From assembly GCA_031555315.1 (NCBI GenBank), contig JAVBUO010000020.1, positions 1 through 64,000 of the forward strand: DNA of 64,000 nt. The letters are read 5' to 3'. Source of the DNA: JAVBJV01 sp031555315 (GTDB lineage Bacteria > Pseudomonadota > Alphaproteobacteria > Acetobacterales > Acetobacteraceae). The notes under the pieces were generated by a model, which worked only from the letters and a program-made list of their open reading frames with translations, made no database searches and was not told the DNA's origin. Positions 1 to 7,726 of this stretch are shown here, piece after piece; the stretch's first letter is position 1; the number at the start of each line of letters is the position of its first letter. Both the position numbers and the translations under genes were made by a program.

Positions 1-1965
1 CTCCCGTGAGGGAGCGACGATCGGCTTTACGAAAGGGAAGCGATCAGGTCCCTGTTTCGATCCACGCTCCCGTGAGGGAGCGACAGCCGAAAACCTCGCC
101 CATCGAATCATTCTGGCGGTTTCGATCCACGCTCCCGTGAGGGAGCGAGATCCAGTCGCGATTTGCACCGACCCATTTAATGTTTCGATCCACGCTCCCG
201 TGAGGGAGCGACCGCCCTCGACCAGCTTGTGTCGAAAGGCCAGGCGTTTCGATCCACGCTCCCGTGAGGGAGCGACATGGCGATGGCGCTGTTCGGCCGC
301 GCTGGCGTCGTTTCGATCCACGCTCCCGTGAGGGAGCGACCGAGCTGTGCGAAGGTGAGATCGAAGACCGCGGTGTTTCGATCCACGCTCCCGTGAGGGA
401 GCGACGCTTACGGAGCGCCGTCATGCTCGCCGCATCGGTGTTTCGATCCACGCTCCCGTGAGGGAGCGACTTGCACGGCGACGGGCACGCGCTGGCCGGC
501 GATATGTTTCGATCCACGCTCCCGTGAGGGAGCGACGGCTGTGGCAGTGCCATTCTTCGCGCTGATGGAGGGTTTCGATCCACGCTCCCGTGAGGGAGCG
601 ACTGCGACCGAGCAGCGATCCGCGCTTGAGAGCCCCCGTTTCGATCCACGCTCCCGTGAGGGAGCGACTTTCATTTCCCCGGAAAAGGAATGGCAGGCAT
701 CGGTTTCGATCCACGCTCCCGTGAGGGAGCGACAGGCTGGCGTGCCGGCAGGCGCGCGCAGACCGAAGTTTCGATCCACGCTCCCGTGAGGGAGCGACAC
801 CCGCACCGCGCATAAGCGGCACGCTCTTCGACGTTTCGATCCACGCTCCCGTGAGGGAGCGACCTGCCTACATCAAGGATCTGCGCACGATCAATCCGTT
901 TCGATCCACGCTCCCGTGAGGGAGCGACGCCAGAAATTGATTGAGCTGGGCGATCGCCGCCAGTTTCGATCCACGCTCCCGTGAGGGAGCGACCGCCGCC
1001 GATGCCCCAGCCGCGCACCATCATCTCGTTTCGATCCACGCTCCCGTGAGGGAGCGACTCAGGTGCTGCCCGATCAAGCACCGATCGATGCAGTTTCGAT
1101 CCACGCTCCCGTGAGGGAGCGACGTGAGGTTCCTCGCGGCTGCGCAGCGCAGCGGGGTTTCGATCCACGCTCCCGTGAGGGAGCGACACGAGGCTTACAC
1201 CGGCGACATCACGACACCGGTGTTTCGATCCACGCTCCCGTGAGGGAGCGACATGCGCGGCACGCGCGCGCCGCAGACCCCGCGCTCGTTTCGATCCACG
1301 CTCCCGTGAGGGAGCGAATACAGGAGATGCGCGTCAGCAATCTGATCCACGTTTCGATCCACGCTCCCGTGAGGGAGCGACCGTCGAACGCCTGCGGGCC
1401 GATCGCGTTTCACATGTTTCGATCCACGCTCCCGTGAGGGAGCGACCAGCGCACGCCGGCGGAAAAGCAGCGCGCGGAGGTTTCGATCCACGCTCCCGTG
1501 AGGGAGCGACCTCGGGACGGGTGTGGCAGGCTACCGCCTTCCAAGTTTCGATCCACGCTCCCGTGAGGGAGCGACCCGACACGCTTTCATCATCGAACGG
1601 GCTTTCGATGTTTCGATCCACGCTCCCGTGAGGGAGCGACCGACTACCGTCGGCAGTGGAGCGAGCACGACGATGTTTCGATCCACGCTCCCGTGAGGGA
1701 GCGACGCCCCACGTTCGCCCGCGCGCTCTACGCGCTGCGTGTTTCGATCCACGCTCCCGTGAGGGAGCGACCTCTCCGAAAAGAATGAAATCGGCCGGCA
1801 CCTCGTTTCGATCCACGCTCCCGTGAGGGAGCGACGTCAATGGTGATTTCGGTAATGATGCTCATGATAGTTTCGATCCACGCTCCCGTGAGGGAGCGAC
1901 CGCCGCCGATGCCCCAGCCGCGCACCATCATCTCGTTTCGATCCACGCTCCCGTGAGGGAGCGAC
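1..1965 (-). CRISPR. Type I-C CRISPR array, 30 spacers visible, truncated at left edge
   Basis: There are 30 complete 31-bp repeats (starts 54, 119, 182, 246 ... 1870, 1935) plus the last 18 bases of another at 1-18. On the plus strand a repeat begins GTTTCGATCC and contains the palindrome CGCTCCC-GTGA-GGGAGCG. The reverse complement, ending in GATCGAAAC, matches the type I-C repeat style, so transcription is on the minus strand from the leader at 1966-2144. Spacers are 32-35 bp. Two repeats deviate at the last plus-strand base: the one at 119-149 ends in G and the one at 1288-1318 ends in A, instead of C. Spacers 1901-1934 (leader-proximal) and 994-1027 are identical. The array continues beyond the window. 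Confidence 0.98.
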
Positions 1966-2144
1966 CATCGGCTTTTAGCTTATTGATTTTTATATATAAA
2001 GATAAGACTCTGCGCGAACCAAAGACATTAAGATGGAGAGTGTTGATCTAAAATTTTGGAGAAAAAGTAATCTATTGAAAATGATGATTTTTTGCTGGCG
2101 CGATCCTCACGTGAAATAGATGCGAACTCAGGGTTCGCGCGGAA
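1966..2144 (-). promoter_or_regulatory. CRISPR leader
   Basis: This AT-rich stretch lies between the cas2 stop and the first repeat, the standard leader position. It holds a promoter-like pair (separate entry). A 6-bp hairpin GCGAAC/GTTCGC (2122-2127 with 2133-2138) follows the cas2 stop directly. A 9-bp inverted pair, GCGCGAACC at 2012-2020 and GGTTCGCGC at 2132-2140, brackets most of the leader. No protein gene is supported here. Confidence 0.85.
1994..2022 (-). promoter_or_regulatory. Putative pre-crRNA promoter in the leader
   Basis: On the minus strand TTGGTT (2017-2022) is followed after 17 bases by TTATAT (1994-1999), a plausible sigma70-type pair. Transcription would begin roughly 20 bases before the first repeat. 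The -35 hexamer overlaps one arm of the 9-bp inverted pair in the leader. Prediction from sequence only. Confidence 0.5.
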
Positions 2145-2435
2145 TCAAAAAAGTAACGGGCCGTGCATATCAAGGACGGATTTCGCACCTATATGTTCAA
2201 CACGTCTATGCCCATCTGCGCCAAGGCGATAAAAGCGCAAACTATCAGCAGAAGGGTCGATTTCGGCAATAAGTCGGGCACGCAACGCTGCCCATTGGCC
2301 GGGGTCAACCTCACACTCAAAAACAGAATTCTGAACGCGTTGTCCAAAATCAAGACAAGTCCGTGCAACTCTGCGTAAACGGCGGCGTCCTTCTGACGTT
2401 TCAGTGCTTACGTCGTAGGTGATAAGCATCAGCAT
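2145..2435 (-). CDS. cas2: CRISPR-associated endonuclease Cas2
   Basis: A 96-residue protein of normal Cas2 length. It opens with the Cas2 beta-strand LITYDVSTE, whose Asp is the conserved acidic residue, and has an FGQRVQNSVFEC segment typical of the family. With Cas1 it forms the adaptation complex that inserts new spacers at the leader end. It is the last gene of the cas operon, 8 bases after cas1, with the leader directly downstream. The start could be this ATG or the ATG two codons later (MLML). Confidence 0.95.
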   Translation of the reverse strand: MLMLITYDVSTETSEGRRRLRRVARTCLDFGQRVQNSVFECEVDPGQWAALRARLIAEIDPSADSLRFYRLGADGHRRVEHIGAKSVLDMHGPLLF

Positions 2436-2443
2436 TGTTTGAT

Positions 2444-3484
2444 TTATTTCCAGATAAATCCCGGGTAACCATCCAGGTCACCGCGTAGATGACGGGCCAG
2501 AAGCTGGGCCTGAATGTGGGGGACAAGGCCCAGCGGTGCGTTTTCACCTAGAAACGTATGTCGCAGCGTGTCACGTTTTCGCTCCTGCCAGGCAACCAGG
2601 ACCTGTCTGCGCGCATCGTCCGTCAGACGAACCCCACCCGCATCTTCAACGACGAAGTCTTTAGCCTTGATCTGCCCGCGGTTTATCAGGCTTAGCACAA
2701 TCCTGTCAGCCAGAACGGGGCGTAATTCTTCCATGATATCCAACGCCAGACTGGCGCGTCCGGGACGATCCGCATGCAAAAAACCGACTTGAGGATCAAG
2801 GCCATAGGTTTCCAGCGCCGAGCGACAATCATGTCCCAGCATGGCATAAAGAAACGACAGCAATGCATTGGCCCGATCCAGAGGCGGGCGCCGCGAGCGG
2901 CCCGTAAAGCGGAATGCAGGATCCTCACTTCGAATAAGGTGGTTGAAAACGGAAAAGTAGGCGGCGGCAGCTTCTCCTTCCAGACCACGCAGGCTGTCGA
3001 TGTCATTGGTAACGATGGCGCGGCGGGCAATGTCCAGAAGGCGGCGCTCGACGACGGTTATGTCGTTTCTGATGTTTAAAGGCATTGTAGCGCCATGATC
3101 ACGCAATGCACGTTGCAGGACAGTGCGCTGATTGGCGGCCTTGGTGGTAACGATTCCACGCACGATCGGCACGGCGCGTGTTTTGTCATCCGCAGTTCGG
3201 TGCTGTGTGCGCCGCAGCAGCACATTCCCGCTACGCTGCCCCTCTACACGTGCCAAAAACCGCCCGTTGGGGGAAAGGAACGAAAGGGCGATGCCGCTTT
3301 CGGCACAGGCCGCCATAAGCGCCGGCGAGCACCCCGTTCGATTGAAACAGACAACACCATCCAGCATGTGCAAAGGAGCGCGCCCGCGTTCAGAACCTTC
3401 AACTTCGACGACAAGATTTGCGCCGTCTTTACGCAGCCATGCATCTTCGCTCGTGACATAGATGGTGTTCAGCATACGGCGCAT
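2444..3484 (-). CDS. cas1: CRISPR-associated integrase Cas1, type I-C
   Basis: The protein is 346 residues, usual for subtype I-C Cas1. The family opening (LNTIYVTSEDAWL) is present. The metal-binding active site is visible as Glu169 in GLEGEAAAAYF, His237 in GFLHADRPGR and Asp249 in LALDIMEE. Cas1 catalyses spacer integration with Cas2. It lies 18 bases after cas4 and 8 before cas2. Two in-frame ATGs (3484 and 3475) are possible; the first has GAGG upstream at reasonable spacing. No sign of inactivation. Confidence 0.96.
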   Translation of the reverse strand: MRRMLNTIYVTSEDAWLRKDGANLVVEVEGSERGRAPLHMLDGVVCFNRTGCSPALMAACAESGIALSFLSPNGRFLARVEGQRSGNVLLRRTQHRTADDKTRAVPIVRGIVTTKAANQRTVLQRALRDHGATMPLNIRNDITVVERRLLDIARRAIVTNDIDSLRGLEGEAAAAYFSVFNHLIRSEDPAFRFTGRSRRPPLDRANALLSFLYAMLGHDCRSALETYGLDPQVGFLHADRPGRASLALDIMEELRPVLADRIVLSLINRGQIKAKDFVVEDAGGVRLTDDARRQVLVAWQERKRDTLRHTFLGENAPLGLVPHIQAQLLARHLRGDLDGYPGFIWK

Positions 3485-3502
3485 AATGTGCCTCGTACAG
3501 CT

Positions 3503-4144
3503 TCAATCTGAAATCTGGCTCGAGAGCCAGCGTGCGATTCCGGGTGGACGTTCAAGACGGTCTGGCTGACAGAGATCGACCAGTGAACAATGTCGGCAAG
3601 CGGGGCGGCTGACAGGACGTGGCGTATGGCCCTTGAGGATATCTGCCCGCGCTCCTGCTGCGGTATCCATGGTCAGGATACGTAAGGCAGAATCGAAAGA
3701 GACGGTCACCCGCCTGCGGGTTTCTCCATAAAACAGAGCACCTTCCGGAATGGAGCAGCCGAACATCTCTTCCAGACATATGGCCTGTGCGCAAAGTTGC
3801 ACTTCGTCGGCGCGATGCGTTTTGGGCTTTCCACGCTTGTATTCGACAGGAAAGGGCTGTGGAGGGTTCCCGCGCAATTCCACGACATCGGCCTTGCCAA
3901 CGACGCCCAGTGCGACAGAACGCAACATGATGCCGCGCACGATCCGAATGCCGGGGCGGCTTTCCGAGTGCCCAGCATCGACCCGTTCGTGCAGGATGCG
4001 GCCTTCGGCTGTGGCCGCATCCTCGGCCCATGCCTGTTCCACATGAATCAACGCACATTGGCGCGGGCAGAACAGGTAGTGCTGTAACGCCGATAACGGG
4101 ATCAGCGTATCTTCGACTGCCGGATCAATCAGGGAAACCGGCAT
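3503..4144 (-). CDS. cas4: CRISPR-associated exonuclease Cas4
   Basis: Starting at the ATG at 4144, 7 bases after the cas7 stop, gives 213 residues, the usual Cas4 size; the open frame extends further upstream but overlaps cas7. The RecB-like nuclease core is visible: His53, Asp86 in VVGKADVVEL, Glu101 and Lys103 in PVEYKRGK, and the Q-containing helix DEVQLCAQA. Cysteines 26, 183, 186 and 192 are the expected 4Fe-4S ligands. Cas4 trims prespacers and helps enforce PAM choice and orientation during adaptation. Confidence 0.94.
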   Translation of the reverse strand: MPVSLIDPAVEDTLIPLSALQHYLFCPRQCALIHVEQAWAEDAATAEGRILHERVDAGHSESRPGIRIVRGIMLRSVALGVVGKADVVELRGNPPQPFPVEYKRGKPKTHRADEVQLCAQAICLEEMFGCSIPEGALFYGETRRRVTVSFDSALRILTMDTAAGARADILKGHTPRPVSRPACRHCSLVDLCQPDRLERPPGIARWLSSQISD

Positions 4145-4151
4145 GATACCC

Positions 4152-5090
4152 CTAGCGTTCGATAATCTCGATCCCGGCCGGCAGATCCTTGCGGTCAATG
4201 GTGATCGCGTAGTCTGCGAAGCTCCGTGCTGCGGGCCAGTTGTCGGTACTTTTATCTCCGATCGGATGCTGGTTTCCCTGATACGCCCGCAACGTCTGCA
4301 CGCGATCGAACAGGCTGTGCGCATGGGCGTTGCCCAGGGCCGATTCATGGCGGAACACGACCAGTTTGCGCGTTGTCATTTCTCCACGCGCGGCGGAACG
4401 GTCGTGCTCGAACATTTGCGTCAGAGCTTCGAACAAAAGTTCAAGATCCGCATTGGAAAAGCCTGTTCCTTTCGTCGGGTGCGATGCCAGCGGCGCAGAA
4501 ACAAAGCCGTGCGCACGATACAGACCATAAGGCACGATGTGCTTGCGCCCCATGGTGCGTCCGCCTTTTTCTTCAGCGTCTTTTTCCGTTGTCGCGGCTA
4601 GACGGGTAATCGAAATTTCCAGTGGGAGAATTTGTTCAACCGATGACGCGAAGGTGATCTGCACCGGCCCACGCACCTGGCCTGCATTCACCCCGGTGGT
4701 CATCACGGCACCGAATGCGCGGATATCCCAAAAATTGGCGCACATCCAACTGGTCAGTTCGCGCGCTTTCGCGTCGTCCTTCGGCAGTTTCTTCAGGTCT
4801 TCCGCTTTGGTGACCTCGGGCATCACCGCGCCCCAGGCGCGCTTGTGCTCGAGATTCAGCGTGGCGCCGTCGCGCATATAAATCTCGTGCCCGGGTTTGT
4901 CGGCACGCGCCAGAGCGACGTAATTGCGGATCTTGCGTTTCAGTGCGACGTCCGACACCAGACCGCGGTTGGTTTCAGGGTCGAGGCGCGGCAGGTTACC
5001 GGCATCCGGATCGCCATTGGGGTTGCCGTTGGTGACATCGAAATACAGCACAAATTCATGGCGCTGGCTGAGCGGGGTGTTATTCGTCAT
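4152..5090 (-). CDS. cas7c: Type I-C Cascade backbone protein Cas7 (Csd2)
   Basis: The 312-residue product from the ATG at 5090 begins with the Csd2/Cas7 signature FVLYFDVTNGNPNGDPDAGN, followed by RGLVSDVALKRKIRNYV. Cas7 coats the crRNA spacer in the Cascade complex. The start overlaps the cas8c stop by 11 bases, which suggests translational coupling. A longer open frame exists upstream but would run into cas8c. The C-terminal region (FGCxxAHG-like segment and IEIIER end) is intact. Confidence 0.96.
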   Translation of the reverse strand: MTNNTPLSQRHEFVLYFDVTNGNPNGDPDAGNLPRLDPETNRGLVSDVALKRKIRNYVALARADKPGHEIYMRDGATLNLEHKRAWGAVMPEVTKAEDLKKLPKDDAKARELTSWMCANFWDIRAFGAVMTTGVNAGQVRGPVQITFASSVEQILPLEISITRLAATTEKDAEEKGGRTMGRKHIVPYGLYRAHGFVSAPLASHPTKGTGFSNADLELLFEALTQMFEHDRSAARGEMTTRKLVVFRHESALGNAHAHSLFDRVQTLRAYQGNQHPIGDKSTDNWPAARSFADYAITIDRKDLPAGIEIIER

Positions 5091-5475
5091 TGCTGGTTTC
5101 CTCGGTATCGGTGCCGTCGGCGGATTTTTTGGCGTACTGGGCCTGGCGCTGGTGGTAATACCCAATCGCAAAACGGCCCTGCTCTTCCAGCCGCAGGGTT
5201 CGGGGAAGCTGCGGTTCCAGGCGACCGGTAATTTCCTCGATCTGGCGTTCGATCCAGATGTCTTTCCCTTCCTTGCGCAACTTGCCCAGATGATTCTGGG
5301 CACCGCGCAGCAGTAATGGGAAAACACTGGCCGGCGTGGCCGATGCAGCCCCGAAATAGCGATCGCGGATGGTGGCGTTCACATTGCCCAGCGCCATACG
5401 CTGGGCGGCTTCCAGAGCGGCGAACATGCGCCCCAGCTGATAGGCGGAGCTTTTGCTTTCCCGATCGAGACCCAC
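5080..5475 (-). CDS. cas11c: Internal in-frame ORF for small subunit Cas11c
   Basis: Inside cas8c and in the same frame, a perfect AGGAGG Shine-Dalgarno (plus positions 5484-5489) sits 8 bases before a GTG at 5475, which is codon 468 of cas8c. Initiation there gives a 131-residue helical protein beginning VGLDRESKSSAYQLGRM. In characterised type I-C systems the Cascade small subunit Cas11c is made this way, from an internal site in the 3' part of cas8c. The strong ribosome site and matching length support the same arrangement here; expression is inferred. Confidence 0.75.
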   Translation of the reverse strand: MGLDRESKSSAYQLGRMFAALEAAQRMALGNVNATIRDRYFGAASATPASVFPLLLRGAQNHLGKLRKEGKDIWIERQIEEITGRLEPQLPRTLRLEEQGRFAIGYYHQRQAQYAKKSADGTDTEETSNDE

Positions 5476-6876
5476 GGGGATTTCCTCCTGAGTGTGAGAG
5501 GTGAGAACGGCGCGAATGGCAGCCGCGTGCCAGCCGGTGGCAGGGTCGTCGCCGGCGCGCAGGCGGATGATGGCGGCCGCCAGCAGGCTGCGTGGATATG
5601 GCGCACCGGACAGAATGGCGCGCATCACTTCACCGGCCAGCAACGGAGGAATGTTATCGAATTTTTCCTGCAACGCCGTGGTGCGGACCAGCAGGCGCTG
5701 GACCGATGGCGGTGTGCGCCACGGGCGTGGTTCGATATTCAGTTTCTGGTAATGGGCCTGCATGCGGTCGGCAAAAACGTCGAACCGGTCGGTCAGCCAG
5801 TAACGCACGGAAAGTCGCGCCGCATTGGGGGACAGCCCCAGAACGTGGAAACGAACATTCTCGGCCAGCTTCGGAGCGACATCTTTCAGTGGCCGTCCCT
5901 GTGCGACGGAGAGCATGGTATCGCGCAGTCTGGCGGTTTCACCGGCATCCTGATCCAGATTGGCTGCGCCGCTCTCGTCCGTTGCCGGTGGTTCAAGCAG
6001 GAAGGTGAAGAGCGCTTCGGCTTCGCGTGCCGTTTCTTCCCCCACTCCTGATGCGTCCGCCCAGAACAGTACCGTGGCATCACCCACCGGACGCGGCAGA
6101 CGGTTGCCGCTGTTGCGATCCAGCATCCGGTTCAGTGCCTCGCCATAGCGATAGGCAGCGAGTTCGGAAGTCGGAGCGTTGTCGCCCTGTTCCTTGCCGT
6201 ACGAGGAGAAAGCGTCGAGGTTGAACGATACCAGTGCCGCGCCCGAGGACTGCGCACCCTCGACGCCTTTGATCGAAGGATGCAGACGGCGAGGCGAGGT
6301 TTCTTCCCCGGTGATGAGGCAGAAGGTCTTCTCTATACTGTCATCGGTTGCAGCAGACGATTGCGCGGCGATCAGTTGGCGGGCTGCTTCGCGCTGGTGG
6401 ATGAAGCTGTTATCGCCGGCTAGCTGAAAGACCAGATTGGTGTCCAGCATATCGGCCGTAAACGGGGGTGTGCCGAACTGCTCCGGCTTCCAGGATTCCA
6501 GAAACGACCGCAGGGCAACCAGCCCTTCATCGTGCGCCTGGGCGAGCAATTTCAGGTTCGCGTCTTTGAAGGCGGCGTGTTCGTCTGCCGTACGTTTGCC
6601 GGTGCCGGCCGTGCGGCCTAGCACATAGGCGCTTTTATCCCAGAACAGATTCGGCGCGACATTGGCGGTGCGCTTGATGGCAGCGGGAACGTCCAGCAGA
6701 CGTGGCAGAAGTTTCTTGCCTTTCGCTTCGCGCAGATCCGTCACGCCGACGACTTTGCCGGCTGCGGAAAGAACGATGGCAAAGCTGATTTTCTCGCGCG
6801 AGTACCCGGCCGTTTCCGCCTCGCCACGCGCCTGCATGCGGTCGTAGTAATGGTAAAGCGCTTGCAGAACCGTCAT
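5080..6876 (-). CDS. cas8c: Type I-C Cascade large subunit Cas8c (Csd1)
   Basis: A 598-residue protein, typical for Csd1/Cas8c, starting MTVLQALYHYYDRM at the ATG at 6876. That ATG overlaps the cas5 stop in an ATGA arrangement. Family segments include RTANVAPNLFWDKSAYVLG, CLITGEETSPRRLHPSIKGV and VLFWADAS. Cas8c recognises the PAM and recruits Cas3. The last 131 codons also encode a separate small subunit from an internal start (see cas11c). The longer open frame upstream overlaps cas5 and looks like shadow sequence. Confidence 0.95.
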   Translation of the reverse strand: MTVLQALYHYYDRMQARGEAETAGYSREKISFAIVLSAAGKVVGVTDLREAKGKKLLPRLLDVPAAIKRTANVAPNLFWDKSAYVLGRTAGTGKRTADEHAAFKDANLKLLAQAHDEGLVALRSFLESWKPEQFGTPPFTADMLDTNLVFQLAGDNSFIHQREAARQLIAAQSSAATDDSIEKTFCLITGEETSPRRLHPSIKGVEGAQSSGAALVSFNLDAFSSYGKEQGDNAPTSELAAYRYGEALNRMLDRNSGNRLPRPVGDATVLFWADASGVGEETAREAEALFTFLLEPPATDESGAANLDQDAGETARLRDTMLSVAQGRPLKDVAPKLAENVRFHVLGLSPNAARLSVRYWLTDRFDVFADRMQAHYQKLNIEPRPWRTPPSVQRLLVRTTALQEKFDNIPPLLAGEVMRAILSGAPYPRSLLAAAIIRLRAGDDPATGWHAAAIRAVLTSHTQEEIPVGLDRESKSSAYQLGRMFAALEAAQRMALGNVNATIRDRYFGAASATPASVFPLLLRGAQNHLGKLRKEGKDIWIERQIEEITGRLEPQLPRTLRLEEQGRFAIGYYHQRQAQYAKKSADGTDTEETSNDE

Positions 6877-7550
6877 GCGGCGGTTCCTTCCGCCAGGCAG
6901 GCCTGCACATCCAGCACGCCGTCGGTCAGTCGGGCGCGGAAGAAGTGCGATCTGGCGTCCGCCGCGTGGTCGATGTCGTGCAGCATCCAGCCCAGATCCT
7001 GATTGCGCTGATGCGCGGGCAGGGCGCTGGGCGGCAGGGCGGCGTCTTCGGCCAGCAGGGCGAAGTCGGCGGCAAATTCGCGGGTGCCGAGGCAGGGGCG
7101 GTGAAAACACTGCCCGGATTCGGCGCGGCGGTTGAACATCGACAGGTGTTTGGCCGGGCTGTCTTCGGCTCCGGCGCGGGCGGTCATGTCGAAATGCGCC
7201 TCGATGACATAGGCGACGTCGGTCAGCAGTGTCGTCGCGCGTTGCTGGCGATTTTCGTCGGTCATCAGCCCGAGGCTGGAAACATCCTTGGCGCGCATCG
7301 CCCGCTGGGCGGTCTGGGTGTTGATTTTCGCCCCGACTTCATTACGGCGGAACGACTGGAACTGAATGGGTTTCAGCACATGGATGCGGTCGATCACCCA
7401 GCGGATCGCAGGTTTCCAGTGGATCGCTTCAAGGATGCCGCGCGCGGCCGAGGGGGTCATGACGTCATAGGAAACCCGTTCGACTTTCATTTCCGGGCGC
7501 GTGAAGCAGGCTCTGGGGCCCCACACATGCAGCTTTATTCCGTATGCCAT
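6873..7550 (-). CDS. cas5c: Cas5c (Cas5d), crRNA-processing Cascade subunit
   Basis: A 225-residue Cas5 of subtype I-C. The N-terminus MAYGIKLHVWGPRACFTRPE is the Cas5 RAMP strand, followed by RVSYDVMTPSAARGILEAI, also characteristic. In type I-C there is no Cas6; Cas5c cleaves the repeat hairpin in pre-crRNA and then stays on the 5' handle. The stop overlaps the cas8c ATG. Its GGAGGAG ribosome site lies inside a 7-bp hairpin (separate entry), and a repeat-like hairpin lies farther upstream. Confidence 0.95.
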   Translation of the reverse strand: MAYGIKLHVWGPRACFTRPEMKVERVSYDVMTPSAARGILEAIHWKPAIRWVIDRIHVLKPIQFQSFRRNEVGAKINTQTAQRAMRAKDVSSLGLMTDENRQQRATTLLTDVAYVIEAHFDMTARAGAEDSPAKHLSMFNRRAESGQCFHRPCLGTREFAADFALLAEDAALPPSALPAHQRNQDLGWMLHDIDHAADARSHFFRARLTDGVLDVQACLAEGTAA

Positions 7551-7552
7551 TA

Positions 7553-7573
7553 CTCCTCCCTTTACCGGAGGAG
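7553..7573 (-). promoter_or_regulatory. Hairpin enclosing the cas5 ribosome-binding site
   Basis: On the minus strand CTCCTCC, a 7-base loop and GGAGGAG are followed by TA and the cas5 ATG. The two 7-base arms are perfectly complementary, and the 3' arm is the Shine-Dalgarno itself. Folded, the mRNA would hide the ribosome site of cas5 and of the coupled cas8c-cas7 genes. The pairing is seen directly; a regulatory role is inference. Confidence 0.55.
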
Positions 7574-7637
7574 ACCATAATAGTGATCATATGGGAAGGT
7601 AATTATGAGAGGATATTCAGCTTTTTGATGAATTTTC

Positions 7638-7661
7638 CGCTCCCGGATCACTCCGGGGAGC
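7638..7661 (-). promoter_or_regulatory. Repeat-like hairpin between cas3 and cas5
   Basis: The sequence CGCTCCCG (7638-7645) followed by a complementary GGGAGC (7656-7661) shares the 8-mer CGCTCCCG and the GGGAGC arm with the CRISPR repeat palindrome. An alternative inner stem CCCGGA/TCCGGG is also possible. No U-tract follows on the minus strand, so it is not an obvious intrinsic terminator. It lies in the transcript between cas3 and cas5. Confidence 0.4.
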
Positions 7662-7726
7662 CCATACACATAACTACACAAAAACTAACCATGCTACGAA
7701 TATGAGTGTAGGATTAGGGGTTAACT

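Noticed and set aside
44..1946. Many open frames of 60-200 residues on both strands across the CRISPR array
   Set aside because: They consist of the same translated repeat (for example SLPHGSVDRN and VAPSRERGSK) alternating with translated spacers; they are by-products of a 31-bp repeat, not genes.
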